Shown here one piece after another: positions 44,349 to 53,021 of a stretch of DNA of 64,000 nucleotides. Numbering within the stretch: the stretch's first letter is position 1; each line of letters opens with the position of its first letter. A program made the position numbers and the translations under genes. The notes below the pieces were generated by a model. The model was not told the origin of the DNA. It searched no databases and saw nothing but the letters and a program-made list of their open reading frames with translations. Source of the DNA: Mucilaginibacter phenanthrenivorans (GTDB taxonomy: Bacteria > Bacteroidota > Bacteroidia > Sphingobacteriales > Sphingobacteriaceae); contig NZ_JAHVAP010000005.1 in assembly GCF_024721155.1 (NCBI RefSeq), positions 310,001-374,000 of the forward strand, read 5' to 3'.

Positions 44349-44627
44349 CTAGTTCAAATTCAATTTCTCGTCGCGTATGTTCAGGTCAACATTTTTACGG
44401 CGGTATTTTTTGTACCAAATGATGCCAGCAACAGTAACTGCAAGGTAAGGCGCGCCAAGTAAAAACAGGATCCCATTATTAAGTCCGTTTGCAGCTGAAC
44501 CTCCATTTGCTGAATTACTTGCAACCGTAGCGGCGCATTGTGCGCATTGTGCATTAGCAGATATGGCGCTTATTACCATCAAGCCAAATACAACCAGGAA
44601 TAATGTAGTTTTTACGCTTGTTTTCAT
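44349..44627 (-). CDS. Small CxxC membrane protein of the oxidase cluster
   Basis: A 92-residue protein with a signal peptide (about 1-26), a CAQCA motif (Cys28 and Cys31) right after the likely cleavage site, a Gly/Asn/Ser-rich linker containing GLNNGI, one membrane helix (about 52-72) and a short basic cytoplasmic tail. I recall similar small proteins near oxidase genes in other Bacteroidota, but know no function. The exposed CxxC near a Cu-containing oxidase suggests a copper or thiol role in assembly; this is inference. Confidence 0.75.
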   Translation of the reverse strand: MKTSVKTTLFLVVFGLMVISAISANAQCAQCAATVASNSANGGSAANGLNNGILFLLGAPYLAVTVAGIIWYKKYRRKNVDLNIRDEKLNLN

Positions 44628-44785
44628 AGGGCAAATTTAATTAATAATAAGTTAGCAAGCAATTGTTGGTTTCCTCCCTATTGAAATTGCACACCTACGT
44701 TATCACTCGTTATTATTTATATTTTACTGCGAACCGGAGGTATCTGCGGCACATTAGGCCCTTTTGAAACACCCGAGTTTACTCC

Positions 44786-45358
44786 TCAATAAAAATAATA
44801 TGGCGAGATCATCAGGTAAACAATAACGCCGGTAACAGTTACATACAGCCAGATCGGGAACGCCCACCTGACCAGCTTTTTGTGCTTTTCCACCTGCATC
44901 TTTAAACCATGGTAAAAGCTGAGCAGGATAAGCGGCAAGACGCCGGCAGCCAGGATAATGTGCGTTATTAGTATTACGTAATAAACATATCTTAAACTTC
45001 CGGCAGCGGCAATTTCGGCGGCGGATAACTTACCATCGCCATCAAGATCCCCATAGTGAGCTTCGAGGGATAAGTAGTGGTATAATATATACGACACCAA
45101 AAAAATTGATGAAAGACAAAACGCTGCGATATTGATGCGTTTGTGCCAGGTGACATTGCCATGGGTAATAAAGTATAAGGATATCAGCAATAAAACACTG
45201 CAGGTGCCATTTATTATGGCATTTAACTTCGGCAGCATAAAAGTGAATGACGGGATCACCGCCGGCCTCGGAATAATCTTCAAACTCAAAATAAATACCA
45301 CCAGGAACACAAATACAGAAACCCCGGCCACGAAACGGAATATAAATTTATCAGTCAT
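44786..45358 (-). CDS. DUF420 membrane protein with EF-hand-like loop
   Basis: A 190-residue protein with about five membrane helices, belonging to DUF420 (CtaM-like family found with heme A synthesis/oxidase genes). Between helices 3 and 4, residues 104-115 form a textbook EF-hand loop: Asp104, Asp106, Asp108, Gly109, Leu111 and Glu115. This could bind Ca2+ in the periplasm. It lies between the SCO gene and the small CxxC gene. Confidence 0.86.
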   Translation of the reverse strand: MTDKFIFRFVAGVSVFVFLVVFILSLKIIPRPAVIPSFTFMLPKLNAIINGTCSVLLLISLYFITHGNVTWHKRINIAAFCLSSIFLVSYILYHYLSLEAHYGDLDGDGKLSAAEIAAAGSLRYVYYVILITHIILAAGVLPLILLSFYHGLKMQVEKHKKLVRWAFPIWLYVTVTGVIVYLMISPYYFY

Positions 45359-45395
45359 TGTTGTTACAATATGCGTTCTACTTAATATAGCTCAA

Positions 45396-46097
45396 TCAAT
45401 ACAGCCCAGGATCATTTTTCCTCAACTCCTCAGATATCAACACTTTTATTTCATCGTTAAGGCGACCAACTTCGTCAGTTTGTGCACCACTATAGTAGCC
45501 TCTTATCCGTTTTTCCCGGTCTATCAATACGATCTTATCGCTGTATATAAAATCGTTCGGTCCGCTTTGAAAGGCGTTCACCAAAAAGCCATTGCGGGCT
45601 AGATTGTATGTTGTAGCAGTATCACCCGTTAAAAAAACCCTCTTGTTACCAGTCGGCATTAATTGGGCTGCGTACCGTTTTAATGTACCAGCATCGTCCT
45701 GCTTCGGGTTAACTGTTATGGAAACAAAGTACACCATTTTGTTTCTTATATAGTCAGCCGCTACGGTACTGATATTTTCGTTCATCACCTTGCAGACCGT
45801 AGGGCAGCCGGTGTAAAAAAAGTTCACCACCACTATTTTGTTATCAAAATATTTAAGCGATACCGGGTTGCCGTCCTGGTCTGTTAATTTAAAATCGGGC
45901 AGGGTATGGTATATGGTATCCGGAACATCTTTCCCTTTAACCTTGTGGGTGGTTTTAGCGATTGCTTTTGGGCCGAAAACAGCAAGCGGTTTATACCTGT
46001 TTTTGCCGCCAACGTTTAGTAAATAATATAAAAATCCCGGTACTAATAATACAAGTACCAGGATCGAGATTTTTTTAAGTATGCCTGCTTTCTTCAT
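45396..46097 (-). CDS. SCO-family copper chaperone-like protein, His ligand replaced
   Basis: A membrane-anchored (helix about 8-28) thioredoxin-fold SCO protein with CxxxC at Cys98 and Cys102 (TGCPTVCK). SCO proteins also need a distal His for Cu binding. The matching region reads FIYSDKIVLID, with Tyr185 at the expected His position, and no His follows in the C-terminal half. The codon is TAC. It shares the TAATG stop/start overlap with the subunit IV gene. It may act as a thiol-disulfide factor or bind copper differently. Confidence 0.87.
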   Translation of the reverse strand: MKKAGILKKISILVLVLLVPGFLYYLLNVGGKNRYKPLAVFGPKAIAKTTHKVKGKDVPDTIYHTLPDFKLTDQDGNPVSLKYFDNKIVVVNFFYTGCPTVCKVMNENISTVAADYIRNKMVYFVSITVNPKQDDAGTLKRYAAQLMPTGNKRVFLTGDTATTYNLARNGFLVNAFQSGPNDFIYSDKIVLIDREKRIRGYYSGAQTDEVGRLNDEIKVLISEELRKNDPGLY

Positions 46098-46459
46098 TAG
46101 AGCCCAAGCTGACTCCGAAGGTCAATCCAATAATGGCTCTCATTTGTAAGTACCAGTATTAAACCGATAATGAAAAGCACCGGGATTACGATAGCAAGGA
46201 TCAGTCCCGTTTTTTCAAATTTCAAGTGCATAAAGTAGCCTATTATGTAAAATGCTTTTACCAGCGTTAACACAATATAAATAGGATTTATCCATAACGC
46301 TCCCGGATGTTTTGGAGCTATAACAAGTGCTACAAAAAACTCGATAGCAGTTATACCCAACAGGATGTAAAAAACCTTAAGTATTCTTTTTTTAGTCATT
46401 CCCTCATGATCGCCATGTACGGCTTCTGCATGATGTATAGTTGCGGTTTCTGATGACAT
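46097..46459 (-). CDS. Cytochrome c oxidase subunit IV
   Basis: A 120-residue protein with a hydrophilic, His-rich N-terminus and three membrane helices, matching the prokaryotic subunit IV family (CaaD/COX4_pro). It stabilises the oxidase. The stop codon overlaps the SCO start by one base (TAATG). Confidence 0.85.
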   Translation of the reverse strand: MSSETATIHHAEAVHGDHEGMTKKRILKVFYILLGITAIEFFVALVIAPKHPGALWINPIYIVLTLVKAFYIIGYFMHLKFEKTGLILAIVIPVLFIIGLILVLTNESHYWIDLRSQLGL

Positions 46460-46480
46460 ATATAATATCGTTTTAAATTA

Positions 46481-47209
46481 TCAAACTAAATAGAAGAAAG
46501 TAAATACAAACACCCACACCAAATCTACAAAGTGCCAGTAAAGGCCAACTTTCTCAACCATTAAATAGCTGCCACGTTTTTCATACGTTCCCAATAACAC
46601 ATTGATTGTAATAATGATATTGATAACAACACCTGAGAATACGTGGAAACCATGGAAACCGGTAATGGTAAAGAACAAGTTTGCAAACTGGTGCGACGAC
46701 ATTTGCTGTTGCCCAAGTGGAACACCTTCTTTAAAGAATTCCTTTAAAGTTTCTGCATTGGGAATCGCAGACCACCAGAAACCTTCGCTATGCAAGTGAT
46801 TCCACTCCAGCGCCTGGCAGCCTAAGAACATTAAACCGCCAATTACGGTAGCTATCATCCAGCCAACAACTTCCTTTCTCGCATTACGGTGCCCTGCTTC
46901 AACAGCCAGTACCATTGTAACTGAACTTAATATCAGGATCAAAGTCATCAGGCCCACGAAAACAAGCGGAGCGCCATGCTCAATAGAGGTACCCGGAACT
47001 GACTGGAATACTAGTGACGGAGTTGGCCATGTTGGCGCGCTAAAACGTAAAGCTCCGTAAGAGATCAGTAATGATGAAAATGTAAAGGCATCCGAAAGGA
47101 GGAAAAACCACATCATCATTTTACCATACTCTACGTTAAAAGGCGATCTGCCTCCCGACCATGGTGTTGATTTTACCTCATCAACTTGTTGTGTTACTAC
47201 TGTACTCAT
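46481..47209 (-). CDS. Cytochrome c oxidase subunit III
   Basis: A 242-residue polytopic protein with the subunit III pattern: FFLLSDAFTFSSLLISY early, a Glu/His-containing loop (ALEWNHL) in the middle and the final GLYWHFVDLVWVFVF. It forms the oxidase core with subunits I and II. A second subunit III-like gene lies next, upstream. Confidence 0.9.
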   Translation of the reverse strand: MSTVVTQQVDEVKSTPWSGGRSPFNVEYGKMMMWFFLLSDAFTFSSLLISYGALRFSAPTWPTPSLVFQSVPGTSIEHGAPLVFVGLMTLILILSSVTMVLAVEAGHRNARKEVVGWMIATVIGGLMFLGCQALEWNHLHSEGFWWSAIPNAETLKEFFKEGVPLGQQQMSSHQFANLFFTITGFHGFHVFSGVVINIIITINVLLGTYEKRGSYLMVEKVGLYWHFVDLVWVFVFTFFYLV

Positions 47210-47227
47210 TTGTACTTGGATAATAGA

Positions 47228-47809
47228 TTAATTTTGGTTCAAAAGTAAAAAAACATACAGACAAATCCACATAATATCGAGAAAATGCCAAAAAATAGAT
47301 GCCATCTCCATCTTAAATATATTCCTGACTTGTGGTATGTTCCTGTAAGTGGCAAACACTGCATTTAATAATACAAGTAAGCCTGCAATAACGTGTGCTA
47401 AATGCACCCCGCTAAAAACGTAAATAAACGACCGCGATGCGTTCGGGTTCGAGAAAAAGATTTGCATTTTAAAGGCAAGCACATACCATGCATAAATCTG
47501 GATGGCAAAAAAAGCTACGCCTAAAATAATGGTAAACCATAAATACATTCGCTGTTTACCAATCTGCAGCGTTTTGGCGGCCTTAGATGCCAAGTGAAGT
47601 GTTACACTGCTAAAAATAATAACAAACGTGCTGTACCTGAATGCCTCCGGCATAATTACCTGCAAAGCGTGCCCTCTCCCCCCACTATAAACTATAAACG
47701 CGCTGATAAATCCGGAAAAAAGTAATACAGAGGTGAATATAAAGATCCACATGCTGAACTTTTTTGCGCCAAGATTTAGCTTGTCTTCCTGTTGTATCTG
47801 AGCCATCAT
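47228..47809 (-). CDS. Second, shorter cytochrome c oxidase subunit III
   Basis: A 193-residue member of the subunit III family with five helices and the closing motif FWHFLDIMWICLYVF. Its start overlaps the cyoE stop by four bases (ATGA). Paired subunit III genes in this order are typical of Bacteroidota aa3 clusters; whether the two form distinct pools is unknown. Confidence 0.88.
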   Translation of the reverse strand: MMAQIQQEDKLNLGAKKFSMWIFIFTSVLLFSGFISAFIVYSGGRGHALQVIMPEAFRYSTFVIIFSSVTLHLASKAAKTLQIGKQRMYLWFTIILGVAFFAIQIYAWYVLAFKMQIFFSNPNASRSFIYVFSGVHLAHVIAGLLVLLNAVFATYRNIPQVRNIFKMEMASIFWHFLDIMWICLYVFLLLNQN

Positions 47810-48669
47810 CTCCCTTTTCCTATAAAATCAAATAAAAACATTAACTGCACTATCGGCAGGTAAAAAAACGATCCGTACATCAATTTCTTTGCCGACGGGA
47901 TCTCCAGATCCTTCATTAGCTTAAATGCCAAATAAAAGAACATCAAACTGCACACCAACGATACCCCGCCTACATAGTACCCGCCGTACCCATAATAAGT
48001 TGGTAACAAACTTACGGGTATTAGTATTAATGTAGATGCAAAGGTAAAAATTGCACTTGTTAAATTTCTTTTTCCTGACGGAAGTAACCTGAAACCCGCC
48101 AGTTTATAATCGTCATCCAATACCCAGGCGATCGCCCAAAAATGAGGGAACTGCCAAACAAACTGGATGCCGAACAATATTAATGCAATTTCATCAATTT
48201 TTGGGTGCGCTGCAACATAACCGATAAGCGGTGGTAACGCTCCCGGTATGGCGCCCACAAAAACCGCAATTGGCGATTTCCTTTTTAATGGTGTATAAAC
48301 AAACGCGTATAAGATCACCGAGAATACAGAAAGATATCCCGTTGTTAAATTAAGCTTACCCAGCATAATAGTACCGGCTATCCCCATAAATAAACCCATT
48401 ACCAAACCCTGACCCGTAGTCATCCTCCCGGCGGGAATAGGCCTGTCCATGGTGCGCTTCATCAGCTTATCAAGATCCTTTTCTATAATCTCGTTAAAGC
48501 AGTTTGCTGCCGCGGTTACTAAAAAACCGCCGCCTATCAACATCAGCCAATTGGTCCAGATGATCTCGCCATTAACCTTACTGCCAATTAAAAATGATAT
48601 GGAAGCCGAAAACACCACCAAAAACGTGAGCCTTAATTTTATCAGCTTTGAAAAGTCCTTCCAGATCAT
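47806..48669 (-). CDS. cyoE: Protoheme IX farnesyltransferase (heme O synthase)
   Basis: A UbiA-type enzyme that adds farnesyl to heme B. It has the motif N..NE..EKDLDKLMKRTMDRPIP, a second Asp motif (DDYKLAGFRLLP) and about eight helices. It overlaps both neighbours by four bases, so coupling is tight. Its product is used by the adjacent ctaA protein to make heme A for the aa3 oxidase. Confidence 0.93.
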   Translation of the reverse strand: MIWKDFSKLIKLRLTFLVVFSASISFLIGSKVNGEIIWTNWLMLIGGGFLVTAAANCFNEIIEKDLDKLMKRTMDRPIPAGRMTTGQGLVMGLFMGIAGTIMLGKLNLTTGYLSVFSVILYAFVYTPLKRKSPIAVFVGAIPGALPPLIGYVAAHPKIDEIALILFGIQFVWQFPHFWAIAWVLDDDYKLAGFRLLPSGKRNLTSAIFTFASTLILIPVSLLPTYYGYGGYYVGGVSLVCSLMFFYLAFKLMKDLEIPSAKKLMYGSFFYLPIVQLMFLFDFIGKGR

Positions 48670-49724
48670 GTATGTATCCCTCCTTTAACCGACCTGTATA
48701 AATTAAGCATCAAGTAAAACTGGCCGCTAAAAACCAAGGTCGCCAATACAAGGTGTATCGCCTGCGCTGCCGGTGGTAACGACCAATATGATAATATTAT
48801 TCCGCTAACAATTTGCAGCATGATCATCAAAAAAACAAAACTCATGATCTGTTGCTGCAACGAGTGACGGCTAAACGTGCGCCTTATCAGCGCATATAAA
48901 ACGGTGTTAGCTATCAGTACCAATATGGCAACATCGCGGTGGCGCTCAAATATAGCCCCCGCACCGCTGATCCAGTCATCTCGATAGCCCCCTTGCAAAT
49001 GGCCTGCTACGGCATCAATCTTTTCGCGTACCTCGCTGCCGAATGCAATCTGCAATATACTTATAAGCAAAGTCAATAATGTAATGATATGTGTTATCGG
49101 GTTTACTGTAAATTTAGGTCGCCCATGTACCCTTGCTAAATGGTAAGTGATTATTGCGAGCGCCACTATAGCCATCGCCAATAGCATGTGTACTGTAACC
49201 ACCCATGGCACCAGGTTTGTCGATACCACGATTGAGCCCAACCACGCCTGGAAGCCGATCAATAACAAATTTAAGATGCTTAATACCGGGATCAGCTTAT
49301 TTTCCTTACGATAACTGAACGCAAAAATAGCAGTCAAAAGGCAAAAAATACCGGTGATTTCGCCAATCACCCTGTTGATATATTCTGTCCAGGTTTTTGC
49401 AGCGTTAAACTCCTCCGGAACAAGTATTGATTTATCCTCACGGATCCGTTTGGCCAGGTCTGTGTAGCCGAATACATCAAGCGTTTTGGCAAAATGTTGA
49501 TTCTTTGCAAGATTCCCTGCAAGGTATTTCTGCTTATAGTCCTTTGGAAGTTGTGCGCTATTAGTTGGGGGCACATACATGCCGAAACATTTCGGCCAAT
49601 CGGGACAACCCATTCCCGAACCTGTACTACGAACAATTCCACCAGCGAGTATCAATACGAAGAGCAGAATTACAGTAGCGAGGTTAAATTTTTGGAAACG
49701 AATTTTCGACTTGGATGTCCTCAT
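48666..49724 (-). CDS. ctaA: Heme A synthase (COX15/CtaA)
   Basis: An eight-helix COX15/CtaA protein with the opening GGIVRSTGSGMGCPDWPKCFG (shortened form here: GCPDWPKCFG), conserved His near the helix ends and a C-terminal repeat of the first half. It oxidises heme O to heme A. It is separated from coxA by 160 bases with a hairpin (49819-49862), the largest gap in this part of the cluster. Confidence 0.93.
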   Translation of the reverse strand: MRTSKSKIRFQKFNLATVILLFVLILAGGIVRSTGSGMGCPDWPKCFGMYVPPTNSAQLPKDYKQKYLAGNLAKNQHFAKTLDVFGYTDLAKRIREDKSILVPEEFNAAKTWTEYINRVIGEITGIFCLLTAIFAFSYRKENKLIPVLSILNLLLIGFQAWLGSIVVSTNLVPWVVTVHMLLAMAIVALAIITYHLARVHGRPKFTVNPITHIITLLTLLISILQIAFGSEVREKIDAVAGHLQGGYRDDWISGAGAIFERHRDVAILVLIANTVLYALIRRTFSRHSLQQQIMSFVFLMIMLQIVSGIILSYWSLPPAAQAIHLVLATLVFSGQFYLMLNLYRSVKGGIHT

Positions 49725-49818
49725 TTTTCAAAGCTGAAAGCCAAAAGCACAAAGCGGAAAGCCGGTAGTAGCTCCTCAACATGCCTGCTCCAGGTGTTGT
49801 ATCAGTATATTTAAAAAT

Positions 49819-49862
49819 TTAGGGTACCTGTTATGGAAATACTTCCGGTACAGATACCCTAA
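49819..49862 (-). terminator. Hairpin between coxA and ctaA, terminator or attenuator
   Basis: Arms 49819-49830 and 49851-49862 pair at 11 of 12 positions, and on the minus strand the stem is followed by a T/A-rich stretch. It could reduce read-through from the act/cox structural genes into the heme synthesis genes. Confidence 0.5.
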
Positions 49863-49884
49863 AAAGATCAGATCAGTAGTAAAA

Positions 49885-51771
49885 CTATTTTACTGCTTCG
49901 TTAGCTTTTTGTGCATTTGTCCATTTGGTGTATTCTTCCAAACCGCCCGGATTATCTTCAAAATCATGCGGAAGATTAGAGCTCATGGTTTGTGAGAATG
50001 GAACTGTTTGCGGTATAAAGTCTTCATCATGACCAGGCTTGCTGTAGTCATATGGCCAACGGTAAACAGTAGGGATCTCTCCTGCCCAGTTACCATGAAT
50101 ATGTTCGATAGGCGCTGTCCACTCCAATGTATTTGCGTTCCATGGATTCTGAACAGTTTTCTTACCCCAGAATATAGAATATACAAAATTGAATGCAAAT
50201 GCCAGCTGTGCGATACCCGCCATAATTGCCGACCAGGTAACAAATACGTTTACTGTTAACCAGCGTTTCATCGATTCAAACTCGGTGAAGGCATAGTAAC
50301 GACGAGGTACGCCATCAAGGCCCATAAAGTGCATCGGGAAGAATACCAGGTAAGCGCCGATAAATGTCAACCAAAAGTGCAGGTAACCTAAACGCTCATC
50401 CATCATACGACGGTACATTTTAGGGAACCAGTGGTAAACACCTGCAAGCATACCAAATATAGCCGCAGATCCCATTACAAGGTGGAAGTGGGCAATAACG
50501 AAGTAAGTATCGTGTAAGTTGATATCCAAAGCAGCGTTACCAAGGAAGATCCCGGTTAAACCACCAGAGATAAAGAATGAAACCATCCCGATAGCAAACA
50601 ACATAGCCGGGGTGAAGCGGATGTTACCGCGCCACAATGTAGCCAGCCAGTTAAATGTTTTTACCGCCGATGGCACCGCAATTATCAATGTAGTGATCAT
50701 GAACACACCGCCCAGGAACGGATTCATCCCCGTTACAAACATGTGGTGACCCCATACGATAAATGACAATACAGAAATACCTATTAGTGAATAAACCATT
50801 GCGTGATAACCGAAGATTGGCTTACGCGAGTTTACTGCCAGTACTTCGGATGAAAGACCCATCGCCGGCATAATTACGATATACACCTCAGGGTGACCCA
50901 GGAACCAGAACAAGTGCTGGAACAGGATTGGGCTACCACCTTCATAAGGTTGCGGAACGCCACCCAGAACGATATCTGAAAGATAGAAGCTTGTACCAAA
51001 GCTGCGGTCAAAAATTAGTAATACCACACCTGCAACTAAAACCGGGAATGATAATACGCCTAAAACAGCAGTAAGGAACAACGCCCAAACTGTTAAAGGC
51101 ATCTTCCAAAGATCCATACCTTTGGTACGCATGTTTAATACCGTACTGATATAATTGATACCGCCCATTAATTGTGAGGCGATAAATAAGGTCATACTGA
51201 TGAGCCACAGCGTCATACCCATGCCCGAACCAGGCATAGCCTTTGGCAATGCCGATAACGGAGGATAGATCGTCCAGCCACCACTTGCCGGGCCTTTTTG
51301 CACAAGGAATGATGATAACATGATCAAACTGGCTATAAAGAAGAACCAGTATGAAAGCATATTAACAAATGGCGATGCCATATCACGTGCCCCTATCTGA
51401 AGAGGGATCAATAAATTCGCAAAAGTACCGCTCAAGCCCGCTGTTAACACAAAGAATACCATGATAGTACCGTGTATAGTAACGAGCGACATATAAAAGT
51501 CAGGGCTTAAACGACCGCCTGGAGCAAAGTGACCAAGCAATGTTTCCAAAAATGGAAATGATTTATCAGGATAAGCAAGCTGAATTCTGAACAGGATAGA
51601 CAAGCTCATCGCAATAAATGCCATGATGATACCTGTTACCAGGAATTGCTTCGCGATATATTTGTGATCCTGGCTAAATACGTAGGTATTCAGAAAAGTT
51701 GCTTTATGGTGGTGTTCGTGACCGTCTTCGTGGTGTACTACTCCGTGATCGTGAACTGCTAATGTTGACAT
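49885..51771 (-). CDS. ctaD: Cytochrome c oxidase subunit I (aa3, heme-copper type)
   Basis: The catalytic subunit, 628 residues with 12 helices. The GHPEVYI motif (Cu_B His and cross-linked Tyr, with the Glu of A1-type oxidases), the W..GHH block (WGHHMFVTG) and the DTYFVIAHFHLVMG heme ligands are present. The enzyme reduces O2 to water with proton pumping. It follows the subunit II gene by 16 bases. Confidence 0.95.
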   Translation of the reverse strand: MSTLAVHDHGVVHHEDGHEHHHKATFLNTYVFSQDHKYIAKQFLVTGIIMAFIAMSLSILFRIQLAYPDKSFPFLETLLGHFAPGGRLSPDFYMSLVTIHGTIMVFFVLTAGLSGTFANLLIPLQIGARDMASPFVNMLSYWFFFIASLIMLSSFLVQKGPASGGWTIYPPLSALPKAMPGSGMGMTLWLISMTLFIASQLMGGINYISTVLNMRTKGMDLWKMPLTVWALFLTAVLGVLSFPVLVAGVVLLIFDRSFGTSFYLSDIVLGGVPQPYEGGSPILFQHLFWFLGHPEVYIVIMPAMGLSSEVLAVNSRKPIFGYHAMVYSLIGISVLSFIVWGHHMFVTGMNPFLGGVFMITTLIIAVPSAVKTFNWLATLWRGNIRFTPAMLFAIGMVSFFISGGLTGIFLGNAALDINLHDTYFVIAHFHLVMGSAAIFGMLAGVYHWFPKMYRRMMDERLGYLHFWLTFIGAYLVFFPMHFMGLDGVPRRYYAFTEFESMKRWLTVNVFVTWSAIMAGIAQLAFAFNFVYSIFWGKKTVQNPWNANTLEWTAPIEHIHGNWAGEIPTVYRWPYDYSKPGHDEDFIPQTVPFSQTMSSNLPHDFEDNPGGLEEYTKWTNAQKANEAVK

Positions 51772-51787
51772 AATCGTTACTCTTATA

Positions 51788-52972
51788 TTAATTGTTTAAC
51801 GCTAATCTGTTTGAAGCTGCCGGTACAGCAGTTTTGTTGTCTGCGAAATGCAATTCCTTCTTTAACTGATCTGTTAAATATGGTTTCTGTTTTGAAATCC
51901 AGTCCTGGTATTCAGCTTGTGAAACAACACGTACTACCCTCTGCATATTGTAGTGGGCTCCTCCGCATATTTTGTTGCAATAAAGCAGGTACTCAAATTT
52001 GGGATTATCAGTTTTTCTCCTCATCTCTGCCGTAGTAATGGTCGGAATAAATTTGAAGAAAGTTGGCAAACCGGGTACCGCATTCTGCTGTAACCTGAAG
52101 TGAGGCATATAAACGCTGTGGATTACGTCCTGCGCGTGTATGTTCAAACGAATTGACTGATGAACCGGTAGCACCAGTGTGTCAGCTGAAATATCATCAA
52201 AACTATTGCGATCTTTAAAATCAACACCCAGTTTATTCAATGGAGTTGTTAACCTAAAATTCAGCGACCCAAGCTTTCCATCAGTACCAGGATAACGAAA
52301 CTCCCACGCAAACTGGTGGCCTGTTACGTCGATGTTGAGGTCACCCTTAACTTCAGAGCTGTTCTCTACCCGCTGCCAGGTAAAGAATCCAAACACAACC
52401 AATATGGTTAATACAACAGCCGGAACAATTGTCCAAACCTTTTCAATGGTGTTATTGTGTGGTAAAAAGTAAGCTTTACGTTTGTCAGACCCGCGGTAAA
52501 CAAATGCAAAGCCAAACAGGCAAATCTGTGTAATTACAAATACAATCAGCGTAAGGATGGTTGTTGTGGTAAACATGTCATCAATAGCGCCACCGTGTGC
52601 CGATGCAGCTTCAGGCAACTTCATGCTTCCCTGTACCGTTAATGACCAATAAGCGCCGTACATACCTGCTATCAGGAATAATATACAGCAAATGCCCATT
52701 ACACCGTTCCAGTTTACACCTTTCTTCCCCTGCATTTGCTGGGTAAGGTCATAAACCCTTAGTATTTTGCCCAGTATGGCAACGCAAAAAGCAGCTACCA
52801 AAAATAGTAACACATAGTAGCCTACGCCTGTCCACATCGCACTTTTATCAGCCGCAGCTGTATCAGCAGCAGCCGCTGTTGCCTGCGCCATTAACCTGTC
52901 GGTGCCAAACAGCACAAACGCTGCCAAAAGCGATAGTGTTTTTTTAGAATTTATTAGTTGTTTGAATCCCAT
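51788..52972 (-). CDS. ctaC: Cytochrome c oxidase subunit II
   Basis: A 394-residue subunit with signal peptide, two to three membrane helices and a periplasmic Cu_A domain. Ligands Cys332, Cys336, His340 and Met343 form the C-x3-C-x3-H-x2-M motif (CNKICGGAHYNM), and the first His is in VIHSVYMP. It has no fused cytochrome c domain. Electrons presumably arrive from the alternative complex III encoded upstream. Confidence 0.94.
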   Translation of the reverse strand: MGFKQLINSKKTLSLLAAFVLFGTDRLMAQATAAAADTAAADKSAMWTGVGYYVLLFLVAAFCVAILGKILRVYDLTQQMQGKKGVNWNGVMGICCILFLIAGMYGAYWSLTVQGSMKLPEAASAHGGAIDDMFTTTTILTLIVFVITQICLFGFAFVYRGSDKRKAYFLPHNNTIEKVWTIVPAVVLTILVVFGFFTWQRVENSSEVKGDLNIDVTGHQFAWEFRYPGTDGKLGSLNFRLTTPLNKLGVDFKDRNSFDDISADTLVLPVHQSIRLNIHAQDVIHSVYMPHFRLQQNAVPGLPTFFKFIPTITTAEMRRKTDNPKFEYLLYCNKICGGAHYNMQRVVRVVSQAEYQDWISKQKPYLTDQLKKELHFADNKTAVPAASNRLALNN

Positions 52973-53021
52973 TTTAATGGTTGTTTGGTATTCTTTTATT
53001 AAAGTGCAAAAATAACAATTA

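Noticed and set aside
46481..47809. Pair of subunit III genes as a recent duplication
   Set aside because: They differ in length and sequence and such pairs are usual in Bacteroidota oxidase clusters.
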